Notes: generated by a model from the letters alone, not told the origin. Counted from the first letter of the stretch, positions 25,276-34,650 are shown. The stretch: 64,000 nucleotides of DNA from Pseudonocardia kujensis (GCF_021283305.1 NZ_JAJSOK010000005.1:1-64000); one strand, 5' to 3'. A program made the numbers and translations.

Positions 25276-27575
25276 CGCGCGTGGTCGGAACGAACGCCCG
25301 CCGGGCCGACGGCGAGGACAAGGTCCGCGGCACCGCCGTGTACGGGATGGACCACGGCGTGACCGGCACACTGCAGGCCAGGCTGCTGCGTTCGCCGGTG
25401 CCCGCCGGTCGGATCCGGCGCCTCGACACCGCGCGGGCCGCCGCCCTGCCCGGCGTGCACGCGATCATCACGGCCGCCGACGTCCCGGACACCACCTCGG
25501 GCTGGATCCTCAAGGACCAGCCGATGTTCGCCCGCGAGGAGGTCCGCTACATCGGCGAGCCGATCGCCGCGGTGGCCGCCGAGACCACGGAGCAGGCCGA
25601 GGATGCCGTGGCCGCGATCGAGCTGGAGATCGACCCGCTCGAGCCGCTGGCGGACATGGACGCCGCCCTGGCCGACGGGGCGCGGCTGATCCACCCGAAC
25701 TGGGAGTCCTACCCGATGCTCGCGCCGGGGCCGCGCTCCGGCAACGTCGCCTGGGAGTCGACGCTCGACCGGGGTGACGTGGACGCGGCGTTCGCGGCCG
25801 CGCACCTGGTCGTCGAGGACGAGTTCACCACCCAGCGCCAGCACCAGTCCCCGATCGAGCCGCACGCCGCGGTGGGGCGCTTCGAGGGTGGGCGCTACGT
25901 CGTGCACAGCCCCGCACAGTTCCCGTTCCTCGTCCGGGACCGGCTGGCCGAGTGGCTGGGCGTCCCGGCCTCGAAGGTGCGCGTCGTCGTCACGACGATC
26001 GGCGGCGGCTTCGGCGGCAAGATCGACGCGATGCTCGAGCCGTTCGTGTGCGTGCTCGCGCGCAAGACCGGACGCCCGGTGCGGTTGGTCAACACCCGGG
26101 CCGAGGAGCTGCAGACCGCCGGCCCCCGGGAGAACGCGCGGATCCGGATCCGCACGGCCGTCAGCGCCGAGGGCGAGATCCTCGGCCAGGAGGCCGACAC
26201 GATCGCCGACAACGGCGCGTACAGCGGCGAGATCGTCGCGTGCGCCGCGGTGCCGGGCCTGGTGTTCGGCGGCACCTACCGGGTGCCCGTCGCCCGCTAC
26301 CGCACCCGGGTCGTCTACACCAACACCGCACCGACCGCGGCGTTCCGCGGCGTCAACGGTCCCTACGCGATGTTCGCGCTCGAGCAGCACCTCGACCACA
26401 TCGCGGCGAAGCTCGGCATCGACCGCCGCGAGCTGCGGCTGCGCAACGTGGTCAAGGCCGGCGAGTCGATCGCGAACGGCCAGGTCCTCGACGACGCGGT
26501 CTTCGACAAGGGCTTCGCGCGGGTCGAGGAGATCGCCCCCTGGGCCGAGCAGGCTCCCTCCGGCAACCCGAGGGCGCTGCGCGGCAAGGGCATCGGCGCG
26601 GTCACCTGGCTCACCAACCCCGGGCCGGGGGGCGCCACCGTCAAGATCAACGAGGACGGTACGGCGGGCGTCATCTGCGCAGGCGCCGAGATCGGCACCG
26701 GAGCCGTGGCCGTCGGGCTGCGCCAGATCGTGGCCGAGGAGCTCGGTCTCACTCCGGACCAGGTCGTCATCCTGCCCGCGGACACCGACGCAGGCACCTA
26801 CGACGGCGGCGCCCAGGGCAGCCGGACGCTGTTCTCGCTGGGCAACGCGGCCGTGCAGGCGAGCACCCAGGTCCGTGAGCAGCTGCTCGCGGTGGCCGCG
26901 AACCTGCTGGAGGCCTCGGCGGCGGACCTGGAGCTCGCCGACGGGCACGTGCGGGTGAAGGGCTCGCCGGGCGCGCAGGTGCCGCTGGCGGCGGTGGCGC
27001 TCACCGCCCTGCACACGGCGGGCCCGATCTCGGCCACCGGACGGCACATCACCCCGCCCGTCCAGTTCGACTCGGGCTGCCTCACCGGGGCGCTGTTCAC
27101 CGGGTTCGCCACCCCCACCTACCACGTGCACTCCGCCGAGGTGGAGGTCGACCCCGACACCGGCAAGGTCACGATCCTGCGCTACGTCGTCGCCCAGGAC
27201 GTCGGCCGCGCGATCAACCCGCAGCAGGTCGAGGGTCAGATCCACGGCGGCGTGCTGCAGGGCGTCGGCTATGCCCTCTACGAGGACCTGCGCGTGGCCG
27301 ACGGCGTGACCCTGGACGCCAGCCTGGAGAGCTACCGGCTGCCGACGGCGTTCGAGGCGCCCCCGATCGACATCGCGCTGCTGGACAACCCCTGGCCGGA
27401 CGGCCCGTACGGCGCCAAGGGCGCGGGCGAGCCGTCGCTCATCCCGGTCGCCGCGGTGATCGCCAGCGCGGTCTCCGACGCGATCGGCAAGCCCATCCGC
27501 AACCTCCCCATCACCCCCTTCGACGTCCTGGCCGCGCTGCGCGAGGACGGCACGACGGAAGGATCGACCCGATGA
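25272..27575 (+). CDS. Molybdenum hydroxylase molybdopterin-binding large subunit
   Basis: 767 aa from GTG 25272. It opens TRVVGTNARRADGEDKVRGT. Molybdopterin-site segments are GGGFGGKIDAM, TAAFRGVNGPYAMFALEQ (arginine loop) and GTYDGGAQGSRTLFSLGNAA. The active-site Glu lies in AKGAGEPSLIPVAA near the C-terminus. Full length for the xanthine-oxidase family. It does not carry the AYRCSFR-type loop of CO dehydrogenase, so organic heterocycles or aldehydes are the likelier substrates. Its stop overlaps the following LLM gene by 4 bp. Confidence 0.92.
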   Translation: MTRVVGTNARRADGEDKVRGTAVYGMDHGVTGTLQARLLRSPVPAGRIRRLDTARAAALPGVHAIITAADVPDTTSGWILKDQPMFAREEVRYIGEPIAAVAAETTEQAEDAVAAIELEIDPLEPLADMDAALADGARLIHPNWESYPMLAPGPRSGNVAWESTLDRGDVDAAFAAAHLVVEDEFTTQRQHQSPIEPHAAVGRFEGGRYVVHSPAQFPFLVRDRLAEWLGVPASKVRVVVTTIGGGFGGKIDAMLEPFVCVLARKTGRPVRLVNTRAEELQTAGPRENARIRIRTAVSAEGEILGQEADTIADNGAYSGEIVACAAVPGLVFGGTYRVPVARYRTRVVYTNTAPTAAFRGVNGPYAMFALEQHLDHIAAKLGIDRRELRLRNVVKAGESIANGQVLDDAVFDKGFARVEEIAPWAEQAPSGNPRALRGKGIGAVTWLTNPGPGGATVKINEDGTAGVICAGAEIGTGAVAVGLRQIVAEELGLTPDQVVILPADTDAGTYDGGAQGSRTLFSLGNAAVQASTQVREQLLAVAANLLEASAADLELADGHVRVKGSPGAQVPLAAVALTALHTAGPISATGRHITPPVQFDSGCLTGALFTGFATPTYHVHSAEVEVDPDTGKVTILRYVVAQDVGRAINPQQVEGQIHGGVLQGVGYALYEDLRVADGVTLDASLESYRLPTAFEAPPIDIALLDNPWPDGPYGAKGAGEPSLIPVAAVIASAVSDAIGKPIRNLPITPFDVLAALREDGTTEGSTR

Positions 27576-28603
27576 CCAGCAACGCGACCGACCGGTCCCC
27601 CGTCGGCCTGCTCGTCTCCAGCCAGCTGCCGCCCGAGCAGATCCCGGAGATCTCGGCCCTGGCCGAGCGGGAGGGCTTCGGCGAGCTGTGGATCCCCGAG
27701 GACTACTTCTTCTACGCCGGCGTCTCCGGCGCCATGGCGGCACTGAACGCCACCAGCTCCATCAAGGTCGGCATCGGTGTCGTGTCCGCGATGGCGCGTC
27801 ACCCCGCGGGCCTGGCCATGGAGCTCGCGACGATCGACCGCATGTACCCGGGGCGTGTGTGGCCGGGCATCGGCCTCGGCGTCCCGCACTGGGTGCAGCA
27901 GATGGGCGTCATGCCCAAGTCGCCCTACACGGCGATGCGCGAGACCGTCACCAACGTCCGGCGGCTGCTCGACGGCGAGGAGGTGACCTTCGAGGGCAAG
28001 GTCCACTCCTTCGACAAGGTCAAGCTGGTGCACCCGGCCGCGACGACGCTGCCGATCTACATGGGCGTCATCGGGCCCCGGATGCTCAACCTCGCCGGCG
28101 AGGTCGCCGACGCCACCCTCGTGTCGGTGCTGGCGGGCACGAAGTACCTGCGCTGGCTGCGCGAGCGCGTCGCCGAGGGCCAGACCAAGGCCGGCCGCGA
28201 GGGCGAGCACCACCGCGTGGCGGCCTACGCGCTCTACTCCGTCGACCGGGACGGGGCGAAGGCCAAGCAGGAGGCCCGCACCGTGGCCGCGTTCTACCTC
28301 GCCGCGGTGCCCAAGTCGGGGCTCACCGACGTCTACGGCATCGGCGACGAGCTGTGGGACATGTACCAGCGCGGCGGTGACAACCCGGCCGAGCTGATCA
28401 TGCGCGAGATGCCCGACCAGTGGGTCGAGGACCTCGTCATCGCCGGCGACCCGGACGAGTGCGCGGCGAAGATCCAGGCACTCATCGACGCCGGCGCCGA
28501 CGCGGTGGACCTGGCCCCCGTGGCCGCCGACCGGGCCAAGGAGGTCGTCGAGCTCACCGCCCGCGACGTGCTTCCCCAGGTACGGCATCGGACGGTGGGC
28601 TGA
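27572..28603 (+). CDS. LLM-class (F420- or flavin-dependent) oxidoreductase
   Basis: 343 aa luciferase-like TIM barrel. Segments FGELWIPEDYFFYAGVSGAM, SSIKVGIGVVSAMARHPAGL and YPGRVWPGIGLG are typical of the coenzyme F420-dependent 5,10-methylenetetrahydromethanopterin-reductase-like group. Oxygenase or F420 dehydrogenase activity is possible. It overlaps the large molybdenum subunit (ATGA) and shares one base with the next HyuA start (TGATG), so it is inseparable from the operon. Confidence 0.88.
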   Translation: MTSNATDRSPVGLLVSSQLPPEQIPEISALAEREGFGELWIPEDYFFYAGVSGAMAALNATSSIKVGIGVVSAMARHPAGLAMELATIDRMYPGRVWPGIGLGVPHWVQQMGVMPKSPYTAMRETVTNVRRLLDGEEVTFEGKVHSFDKVKLVHPAATTLPIYMGVIGPRMLNLAGEVADATLVSVLAGTKYLRWLRERVAEGQTKAGREGEHHRVAAYALYSVDRDGAKAKQEARTVAAFYLAAVPKSGLTDVYGIGDELWDMYQRGGDNPAELIMREMPDQWVEDLVIAGDPDECAAKIQALIDAGADAVDLAPVAADRAKEVVELTARDVLPQVRHRTVG

Positions 28604-30171
28604 TGCGCGTCGGGATCGACGTCGGCGGGACCAACACCGACGCGGTGCTGATGGACGGTGACCGAGTCCTGGCCGAGGTCAAGAACCCGACCTCGGCCGA
28701 CGTGACCACCGGCATCGTCGAGGGTCTGCGCAGCCTGCTGGCCCGCAGCGGCGTCGCGCCGGAGGCCGTCGAGACCGTCATGATCGGCACGACGCACTTC
28801 ACCAACGCCGTGGTGGAGGCCCGCCGGCTCCTCCAGGTGGCGAGCGTCCGGCTCGGGCTGCCGGCCACGCGGTCACTGCCGCCGATGGTCGACTGGCCCG
28901 AGCGGCTCGCTGGCGCCGTCGGCCGCAACATCTACCTCTGCCACGGCGGGCACGAGTTCGACGGGCGCGAGATCGCCCCGCTCGACGTCGACGAGCTCAA
29001 GCGGACGGCCGACGACATCGCCGCGAGGGGTCTGCGAGCCGTCGCGATCTCCTCGGTGTTCTCCCCGATCAACGACGAGCTCGAGCGGCGGGCCGCGGAG
29101 ATCATCCGGGAGACCGCGCCCGACGTGGCGATCAGCCTGTCCTCGGAGCTCGGCCGGCTCGGCCTGCTCGAGCGCGAGAACGCGACGATCATGAACGCGT
29201 GCCTCGCCGAGCTGGCCGTGCACATCACCGAGGCGTTCCGGGCCGCCCTGCGCGAGTCCGGGATCGACGCACCGATGTACATCAGCCAGAACGACGGCAC
29301 GCTGATGACCGTCGAGCAGGCCGAGCGCTACCCCGTCTCGACGTTCGCCTCCGGCCCGACGAACTCGATGCGCGGCGCGGCGTTGCTCTCGGGCCTGCAG
29401 GACTGCGCCGTCGTGGACATCGGCGGCACGACCTCGGACGTCGGCATGCTCGTCAACGGGTTCCCGCGCGAGGCCAAGTCCACGATCGAGGTCGGCGAGG
29501 TGCGGACGAACTTCCGCATGCCCGACGTCCTCCCGCTCGGCATCGGCGGCGGCAGCCACGTCCACCGGAACGGCTCGGCGACCGTCGGCCCGCAGAGCGT
29601 CGGCTACCTGCTGACCAGCCTCGGGCGCGTCTTCGGCGGGGACACCCTCACCGCCACCGACATCGCCGTGGCCGGCGGCCTGGCCGAGGTCGGCGACCCC
29701 AGCCGCGTCGCCGACCTGGACCCGGCGCTGGTGGCGAGCGCGCTCGACGACATCCGGACCCGGATCGCCGAGGCGGTCGACCGGATGAAGACCGCGTCGA
29801 CGCCCATCCCCGTGGTGGTCGTGGGAGGCGGCAGCATCCTGCTCGGCAAGGATCTCCCCGGCACCGCCGAGCTGGTCCGCCCCGACCACCACGCCGTCGC
29901 GAACGCGATCGGCGCCGCCATCGCGCAGGTCGGCGGCGAGGTCGACCAGATGTACGCCGTCGGCCCGCAGCTCTCCCGCGACGCAGCCCTCGAGCAGGCC
30001 CGGGAGCTGGCGGCCGAGCGGGCCGTGGCGGCCGGTGCCGTGCCCGAGTCCGTCCGGATCGTCGACCAGGAGGAGCTGGCCCTGGCCTACGTCCCCGGCA
30101 ACGCCGTCCGGATCAAGGTGAAGGCCGTCGGAGACCTGCAGCTCGGAAGGAAGACCAGTGCGACTCGTTGA
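28603..30171 (+). CDS. Hydantoinase/oxoprolinase (HyuA-type) subunit, copy 2
   Basis: 522 aa with MRVGIDVGGTNTDAVLMDGD at the start, VVDIGGTTSDVGMLVNGF in the middle and VVVGGGSILLGKDL near the end. It is homologous to 22289-23833 but clearly diverged, so two different cyclic intermediates, or a heteromer, may be involved. It is followed directly by DUF917 copy 2, which starts inside its last codons, so each HyuA has its own DUF917 partner (order reversed: DUF917-HyuA, then HyuA-DUF917). Confidence 0.88.
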   Translation: MRVGIDVGGTNTDAVLMDGDRVLAEVKNPTSADVTTGIVEGLRSLLARSGVAPEAVETVMIGTTHFTNAVVEARRLLQVASVRLGLPATRSLPPMVDWPERLAGAVGRNIYLCHGGHEFDGREIAPLDVDELKRTADDIAARGLRAVAISSVFSPINDELERRAAEIIRETAPDVAISLSSELGRLGLLERENATIMNACLAELAVHITEAFRAALRESGIDAPMYISQNDGTLMTVEQAERYPVSTFASGPTNSMRGAALLSGLQDCAVVDIGGTTSDVGMLVNGFPREAKSTIEVGEVRTNFRMPDVLPLGIGGGSHVHRNGSATVGPQSVGYLLTSLGRVFGGDTLTATDIAVAGGLAEVGDPSRVADLDPALVASALDDIRTRIAEAVDRMKTASTPIPVVVVGGGSILLGKDLPGTAELVRPDHHAVANAIGAAIAQVGGEVDQMYAVGPQLSRDAALEQARELAAERAVAAGAVPESVRIVDQEELALAYVPGNAVRIKVKAVGDLQLGRKTSATR

Positions 30172-31234
30172 CGAGCGGCAGCTCGAGGACATCGCCCTCG
30201 GCGCCGGCATCCTCGGCACCGGCGGCGGTGGCGACCCCTACATCGGCACGCTGCTGGCCCGCAACGCGATCCGCGAGCACGGGCCGGTGGAGGTCGTGGA
30301 CCTCGACGAGGTGCCCGACGACGCGTTCGTGATCCCCTCGGCGATGATGGGCGCCCCCACGGTCATGGTGGAGAAGCTCCCCAGCGGCGACGAGGTCGTG
30401 ACCGCGTTCCGCAAGCTCGAGCACCACCTGGGCCGGCGGGCGACGCACACGATGCCCATCGAGATCGGCGGGCTGAACTCGGTCATCCCGTTCTGCCTGG
30501 CCGCGCGGGAGCGGCTCCCCGTGATCGACGCGGACCTGATGGGCCGCGCGTTCCCCGAGCTGCAGATGTGCATGCCGACGATGTTCGGGGGCAAGGCGGC
30601 TCCCATGGCGATCGCCGACGACAAGGGCAACGCCTCGGTCATCGACGCGATCGACAACCGGTGGACCGAACGGCTCGCGCGCTCCCAGACGATCGACATG
30701 GGGTGCGCCGCGCTGATCGGGCTGTACCCGCTGGCCGCGGCGCGGCTGCGGGAGTGCACGATCCCGAACACCCTGCGCACGGCCGAGGAACTCGGCCGGC
30801 TCGTGCGGGAGACGCGGGAGGCGCACGGCAACCCCGCCGCGGTCGTCCCGAAGTACCTGGGCGGGCGCCAGCTGTTCCGGGGCAAGGTCGTCGACGTGCA
30901 CCGGCGGACCGAAGGCGGCTTCGCCCGCGCCGAGGTCCGCATCGAGGGACTGCACGACGACGCCGGCACGACCCTGCGGCTGCAGACGCAGAACGAGCAC
31001 CTCGTCGCCGAGCGCGACGGGGAGGTGCTCGCCTCGGTCCCCGACCTGATCATCGTGCTGGACTCGGAGACCGGGCAGCCGATCACCACCGAGGACCTGC
31101 GCTACGGCTTCCGCGTCACGGTGGTGGCGGCGCCGTGCGACCCGCGCTGGCGCACGCCGGAGGGCCTCGAGATCGTCGGACCGCGCTACTTCGGGTACGA
31201 CTTCGACTTCGTGCCCATCGAGGAACGCGTCTGA
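30158..31234 (+). CDS. DUF917 (S-methyl-thiohydantoin desulfurase-like) protein, copy 2
   Basis: 358 aa from GTG 30158. Motifs: GTGGGGDPYIGTLLARNAI, GAPTVMVEKLPSG, MPIEIGGLNSVIPFCLAARE and DADLMGRAFPELQM, as in copy 1. Last gene of the operon; a hairpin follows 16 bp after the stop. Diverged from copy 1 (loops and C-terminal third differ), which argues for an ancient duplication or separate acquisition. Confidence 0.85.
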   Translation: MRLVDERQLEDIALGAGILGTGGGGDPYIGTLLARNAIREHGPVEVVDLDEVPDDAFVIPSAMMGAPTVMVEKLPSGDEVVTAFRKLEHHLGRRATHTMPIEIGGLNSVIPFCLAARERLPVIDADLMGRAFPELQMCMPTMFGGKAAPMAIADDKGNASVIDAIDNRWTERLARSQTIDMGCAALIGLYPLAAARLRECTIPNTLRTAEELGRLVRETREAHGNPAAVVPKYLGGRQLFRGKVVDVHRRTEGGFARAEVRIEGLHDDAGTTLRLQTQNEHLVAERDGEVLASVPDLIIVLDSETGQPITTEDLRYGFRVTVVAAPCDPRWRTPEGLEIVGPRYFGYDFDFVPIEERV

Positions 31235-31250
31235 GGCGACTCCGTGGTCG

Positions 31251-31281
31251 AACGGACCCTCCCGGGATCGGGAGGGCCGTT
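31251..31281 (+). terminator. Terminator-like hairpin at the operon end
   Basis: AACGG-a-CCCTCCC (31251-31263) pairs with GGGAGGG-CCGTT (31270-31281), with one bulged A and a 6-nt GGGATC loop. It lies 16 bp after the DUF917 copy 2 stop. Confidence 0.75.
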
Positions 31282-31401
31282 CACGCCGGTGGACGGGACC
31301 GGTCCGAGCCGCAGGCGCGGCCTCGACGAATCATCAGACGGCCCGGACGAGGAGGTGCCGGCCTGACGGCGGGCAAGACCGGCACGACGGCGAGCACCGG
31401 C

Positions 31402-31905
31402 GGGCGCAACGTCACCTCGGAGATCGCGTTCCTCCCCCGCGCGCTGCAAGCGCCGTCGTTGGGGGCGGCGGTCGAGAGGTCGACCGAGCGGGCCCGCACA
31501 GCGGACTGGACACATGAGGAGTTCCTGGCCGCCTGTCTGAAGCGCGAGGTCGCCGCCCGCGAGGCCCACGGCGGCGAGGGGCGCATCCGGGCGGCCAGGT
31601 TCCCGGCGCGGAAGTCGCTGGAGGAGTTCGGCTTCGACCACCGACGCTCCCTCGAACGCGACGTCATCTCTCACCTCGGCACCCTCGACTTCATCAGGCC
31701 GAGGCCCACCACGCCGGACGGCTGCAGCAGGAGTTGGTCGAACTGGGCCGGGTCCCGCTGCTGATCATCGACGAGGTCGGCCACATCCCGTTCGAGGTCG
31801 AAGCGGCGGCCTGTTCTTCCAGCTCGTCTCCTCCCGCTACGAACGCGCCAGCCTGATCGCCACCTCCGACAAGCCGCTGGGGCGAGGTGTTCGGCGACCC
31901 ACGCG
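31402..31905 (+). mobile_element. IS21-family istB helper ATPase remnant
   Basis: Reads TSEIAFLPRALQAPSLGAAV, then WTHEEFLAACLKREVAAREA and RFPARKSLEEFGFDHRRSL up to HLGTLDF, the IstB N-terminal region. The Walker A segment is deleted. After frameshifts the sequence resumes with PLLIIDEVGHIPFE, FFQLVSSRYERASLI and GEVFGD. No istA was found nearby. A non-functional scar marking past insertion between the molybdenum hydroxylase operon and the MFS/IclR genes. Confidence 0.8.
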
Positions 31906-31912
31906 GAACGAA

Positions 31913-31944
31913 GAAGGGGCCCGGGTCAGCGCCGCGGCCCCTTC
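31913..31944. terminator. Hairpin between the istB remnant and the MFS gene
   Basis: GAAGGGGCC (31913-31921) pairs perfectly with GGCCCCTTC (31936-31944); 14-nt loop. It lies about 160 bp downstream of the MFS stop codon in that gene's direction. It may terminate either strand. Confidence 0.5.
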
Positions 31945-32103
31945 CTCATGGGCTCTGCGCCCTCATGCGCGTTCGGCGCCGTTCAGGGTCGCAGGCACCT
32001 TCCCGCGCTGCTCCGCCCCCGCCGCGCGATCTCGGAGGTCGGAGCATCGCCACGAGTGGCGGCGCGGGAAGGAGGAGGTGGGCGCCGGGGCCCTGGCCGA
32101 ATC

Positions 32104-33471
32104 TCAGTGCTGACTCGCAGACGCGGTGGCGCCCATGTCGACGTCTCGGGTCTCCGGGCCGAGGAGCGCGCCGACTGCGATGAGGAGTCCGCCGATCGCC
32201 ATCAGGATTGCCGAGGCGTAGGTGGGGCCGAACAGGTCGCCGAGGCCCACGAGGTAGTAGGCGTAGAACGCCGGGATCACCAGGGCGAGGCTGTAGCCGA
32301 TGCCGTACCCGGTGGATCGCAGCGCGGCGGGAAATCGTTCCGTCATGTATGCGGCGATGGGGCCGAAGGCGAGGATCCCCACCACGAAGGCCACGGTCAG
32401 CAGCAGGACGGCCAGACCGAAGCCGGGCGCGGCGGCCGCCGCGAGCGCTGCCGTGGCACCGGCACCGACGACGGCGACGAGTAGCCCGACGCCGATGTAG
32501 AAGGGTCGCCGGCCGACGCGCTGGCTCAGCAGCCCGGCCAGCGGGTAGGTCACAGCGCTGGCTGCGGAGGCGATGATCAGGGCGACGGTCAGCTGGGTCG
32601 GCGTGAGGCCGGCGACCTTGGAGGTGAGGCCGGGAAGGACCGAGGCGGAGATGTTCAGGGCGATCCAGATTCCGGTCATGAGGACGAAGACCTGGAGCAG
32701 GCTGCGCCGGTTGGTGCCGGTGAACAGCTGGCGCAGCGGGGACACGTGCTTGGCTGCGGGTTCTGCGTTCTCCCATGCCTGGGACTCCGGAACCTGGCGG
32801 ACGAAGTAGACCAGGAAGGCGACCGCGAGCCCGGCCCCGATGAAGAACGGGATCCGCCAGCCCCACACGGAGTACGGCGAGTCCGTCGCGCCGGCCGGGA
32901 AGATCTGCAGCAGCAGGAGGGTGAGCGCGGAGATCAGGCACAGCGCCCCGGGGGAGGTCATCGTGATCAGCCCGCTGGCCAGGCCGCGCCTGCGCTTCGG
33001 GGTCCACTCCATGGCGAGGGGGATCGCCGCGGTGTACTCACCTCCCAGGAACACCCCGTCCACCAGGCGCAGCAGGATCAGCAGGCCGATGCCCCAGAGC
33101 CCGACGCTGGCATATCCCGGCAGCAGCCCGATGAGCAGCGTGGTGACGGCGATCCCGGCGATGGCGATGATGGTCGCCTTGCGGCGGCCGGTGCGGTCCG
33201 CGATCACCCCGAAGATCGCGGCACCGATCGGTCGGCCGATGAGCGTGGCCGTGAAGACGAAGGCGGCGATGATCGCGGCTGTGCCGGCGTCGAGGTTCTT
33301 CGGCACGAAGAAGCTCATGGCGGGCGCGAGCACGATCACGGGCAGGTAGATGTCGAACTGGTCGACGAAGTAGCCGACGATGCCGCCGACGAGGGCACGA
33401 CGCCGGTTCGCGGAGTCGTCCGTGCCGGCAGCCGGTGGATTCAGGTTCGGGTTGTGGGCGATCTCGGTCAT
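32104..33471 (-). CDS. MFS transporter (metabolite:H+ symporter type)
   Basis: 455 aa, about 12 membrane segments with a central cytoplasmic loop. Signature between helices 2 and 3: GVIADRTGRRKATII; and LSQRVGRRPF in the second half. The early RPIGAAIFG and the later RGLASGLITMTSPGAL resemble the aromatic-acid/sialate/metabolite:H+ symporter group, which imports organic acids. The ATG at 33471 follows CCGGAGA. IclR lies 131 bp upstream on the same strand. Likely the uptake system for one of the adjacent catabolic pathways, which one being unclear. Confidence 0.88.
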   Translation of the reverse strand: MTEIAHNPNLNPPAAGTDDSANRRRALVGGIVGYFVDQFDIYLPVIVLAPAMSFFVPKNLDAGTAAIIAAFVFTATLIGRPIGAAIFGVIADRTGRRKATIIAIAGIAVTTLLIGLLPGYASVGLWGIGLLILLRLVDGVFLGGEYTAAIPLAMEWTPKRRRGLASGLITMTSPGALCLISALTLLLLQIFPAGATDSPYSVWGWRIPFFIGAGLAVAFLVYFVRQVPESQAWENAEPAAKHVSPLRQLFTGTNRRSLLQVFVLMTGIWIALNISASVLPGLTSKVAGLTPTQLTVALIIASAASAVTYPLAGLLSQRVGRRPFYIGVGLLVAVVGAGATAALAAAAAPGFGLAVLLLTVAFVVGILAFGPIAAYMTERFPAALRSTGYGIGYSLALVIPAFYAYYLVGLGDLFGPTYASAILMAIGGLLIAVGALLGPETRDVDMGATASASQH

Positions 33472-33602
33472 GGGTGTCTCCGGAGTGGACCGAGCGTTTC
33501 CGAGTAGCGGCAACGCTGCGCGCGGGAACCGAGCGGCCGGCGGCCGTCGGGCGTGGCCGCGCCCGGCTTCATGAAGCCGGGACCAGGGCCATGAGGGTGC
33601 GT

Positions 33603-34406
33603 TCAGAGCAGGTCGGTGAAGTCCTGCGGGAAGTGGTGTTCGCCGCCGAGCTCCTTGCTGAGCTCGTAGGCGGTGCCGGCGAGGTCGCGCCACGCGGCGC
33701 CGGGTGTCTCGACGGGCAGGGTGCGCGCGGTGCCGATCACGGCGATGGTCGCGCAGATCCCGGACTCGTCGAAGACGGGCGCCCCGACGGCGGTGATGTC
33801 CGAGTCGACGATGTGGGTGGACGCCAGCCCCGTTTCGCGGGCGCGCTCGACGCCCTCGACCAGGGCGCGCCGCCCAGCGCCGGCCACGGAGGCGACCAGC
33901 CGGTCGGCCCGCAGCTGGTCGGCCATGAACGCCAGGAAGACCTGGCACTGGGCCGAGTCGACCGGGAGTTGGTGGCCGACCCGCACCGACACCACGACGG
34001 GGTTGGTGTTGTCCTCCTCGACCCGGGCGACGACCGGTCCGCTCGCTCCCCACAGGCTGAGGGCCGAGGACAGCCCGGTCGTGCGGGCCAGGCTCACCAG
34101 GTGCGGGGGGGCCAGCTCGACGACGGCGCGCCGGCCCAGCGAGAAGGCCCCGAGCTGGACGAGCAGCCCGCCGGGCACGAACGCCGAACCGTCGCGGCTA
34201 CGCTCCAGCAGCCCCGCTGAGACGAGCGAGGCGAAGTAGCGGTGGGTCGTGGTGCGGTTCAGGCCGAGCGCGGCGGCGGCGTCCGCCACCGTCAGCGTCG
34301 GACGGTCCGGGCGGAACAGCCCGAGGATCTGGCTCGCGCGCGTCACGGCCTGGATGTCTCCCTGCGAGGCATCCGCGCGCCTGGGTGCCGGCTCCGTCAT
34401 CGTCAT
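33603..34406 (-). CDS. IclR-family transcriptional regulator
   Basis: 267 aa. N-terminal winged helix: TVADAAAALGLNRTTTHRYF and SAGLLERSRDGS; C-terminal effector domain from about residue 85 (GVERARETGLASTHIVDSDI, AVGAPVFDESGICATIAV). It is divergent from the cupin/aldolase operon at 34651-37999. The 245-bp gap holds several GTTC...GAAC palindromes of IclR type, so it probably controls both itself with the MFS gene and the divergent operon. Confidence 0.9.
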   Translation of the reverse strand: MTMTEPAPRRADASQGDIQAVTRASQILGLFRPDRPTLTVADAAAALGLNRTTTHRYFASLVSAGLLERSRDGSAFVPGGLLVQLGAFSLGRRAVVELAPPHLVSLARTTGLSSALSLWGASGPVVARVEEDNTNPVVVSVRVGHQLPVDSAQCQVFLAFMADQLRADRLVASVAGAGRRALVEGVERARETGLASTHIVDSDITAVGAPVFDESGICATIAVIGTARTLPVETPGAAWRDLAGTAYELSKELGGEHHFPQDFTDLL

Positions 34407-34408
34407 CC

Positions 34409-34423
34409 GTTCGTCATATGAAC
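34409..34423. promoter_or_regulatory. IclR-type operator-like palindrome 1
   Basis: GTTCGTCATATGAAC, arms GTTC/GAAC, abutting the iclR start. A related half-site GTTCGCCATACGG follows at 34429, in phase by two turns (20 bp). Confidence 0.55.
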
Positions 34424-34539
34424 CGTGAGTTCGCCATACGGTAAGTATGCGAGCCGCCCCATGGCAAGCTCTCCGCCGAACAAGCCTGTGTTCCCTCGCG
34501 GCCTTGCTGTGGTTCCTGGACGTGTGTCACGCTACCTGT

Positions 34540-34554
34540 GTTCACAAAGCGAAC
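34540..34554. promoter_or_regulatory. IclR-type operator-like palindrome 2
   Basis: GTTCACAAAGCGAAC, close to the GTTCGCATAGCGAAC-like boxes of IclR regulators. A weaker copy (GTCGCACGATGTGAAC) follows at 34559-34574, in front of the 34651 gene. Confidence 0.6.
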
Positions 34555-34650
34555 TAGCGTCGCACGATGTGAACGACGACGGCGGTGATGCCCTCCGGGT
34601 TGCCGACGTCTCGACCATCGTGATCGGCCTCGAGTACCGAGGAGCCCGCC

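Noticed and set aside
24000-27740. Long open frames antisense to the molybdenum hydroxylase genes (up to about 840 codons)
   Set aside because: They mirror the high-GC third-position bias of real genes, have no recognisable domains and are rich in Arg/Pro/Ala/Gly.
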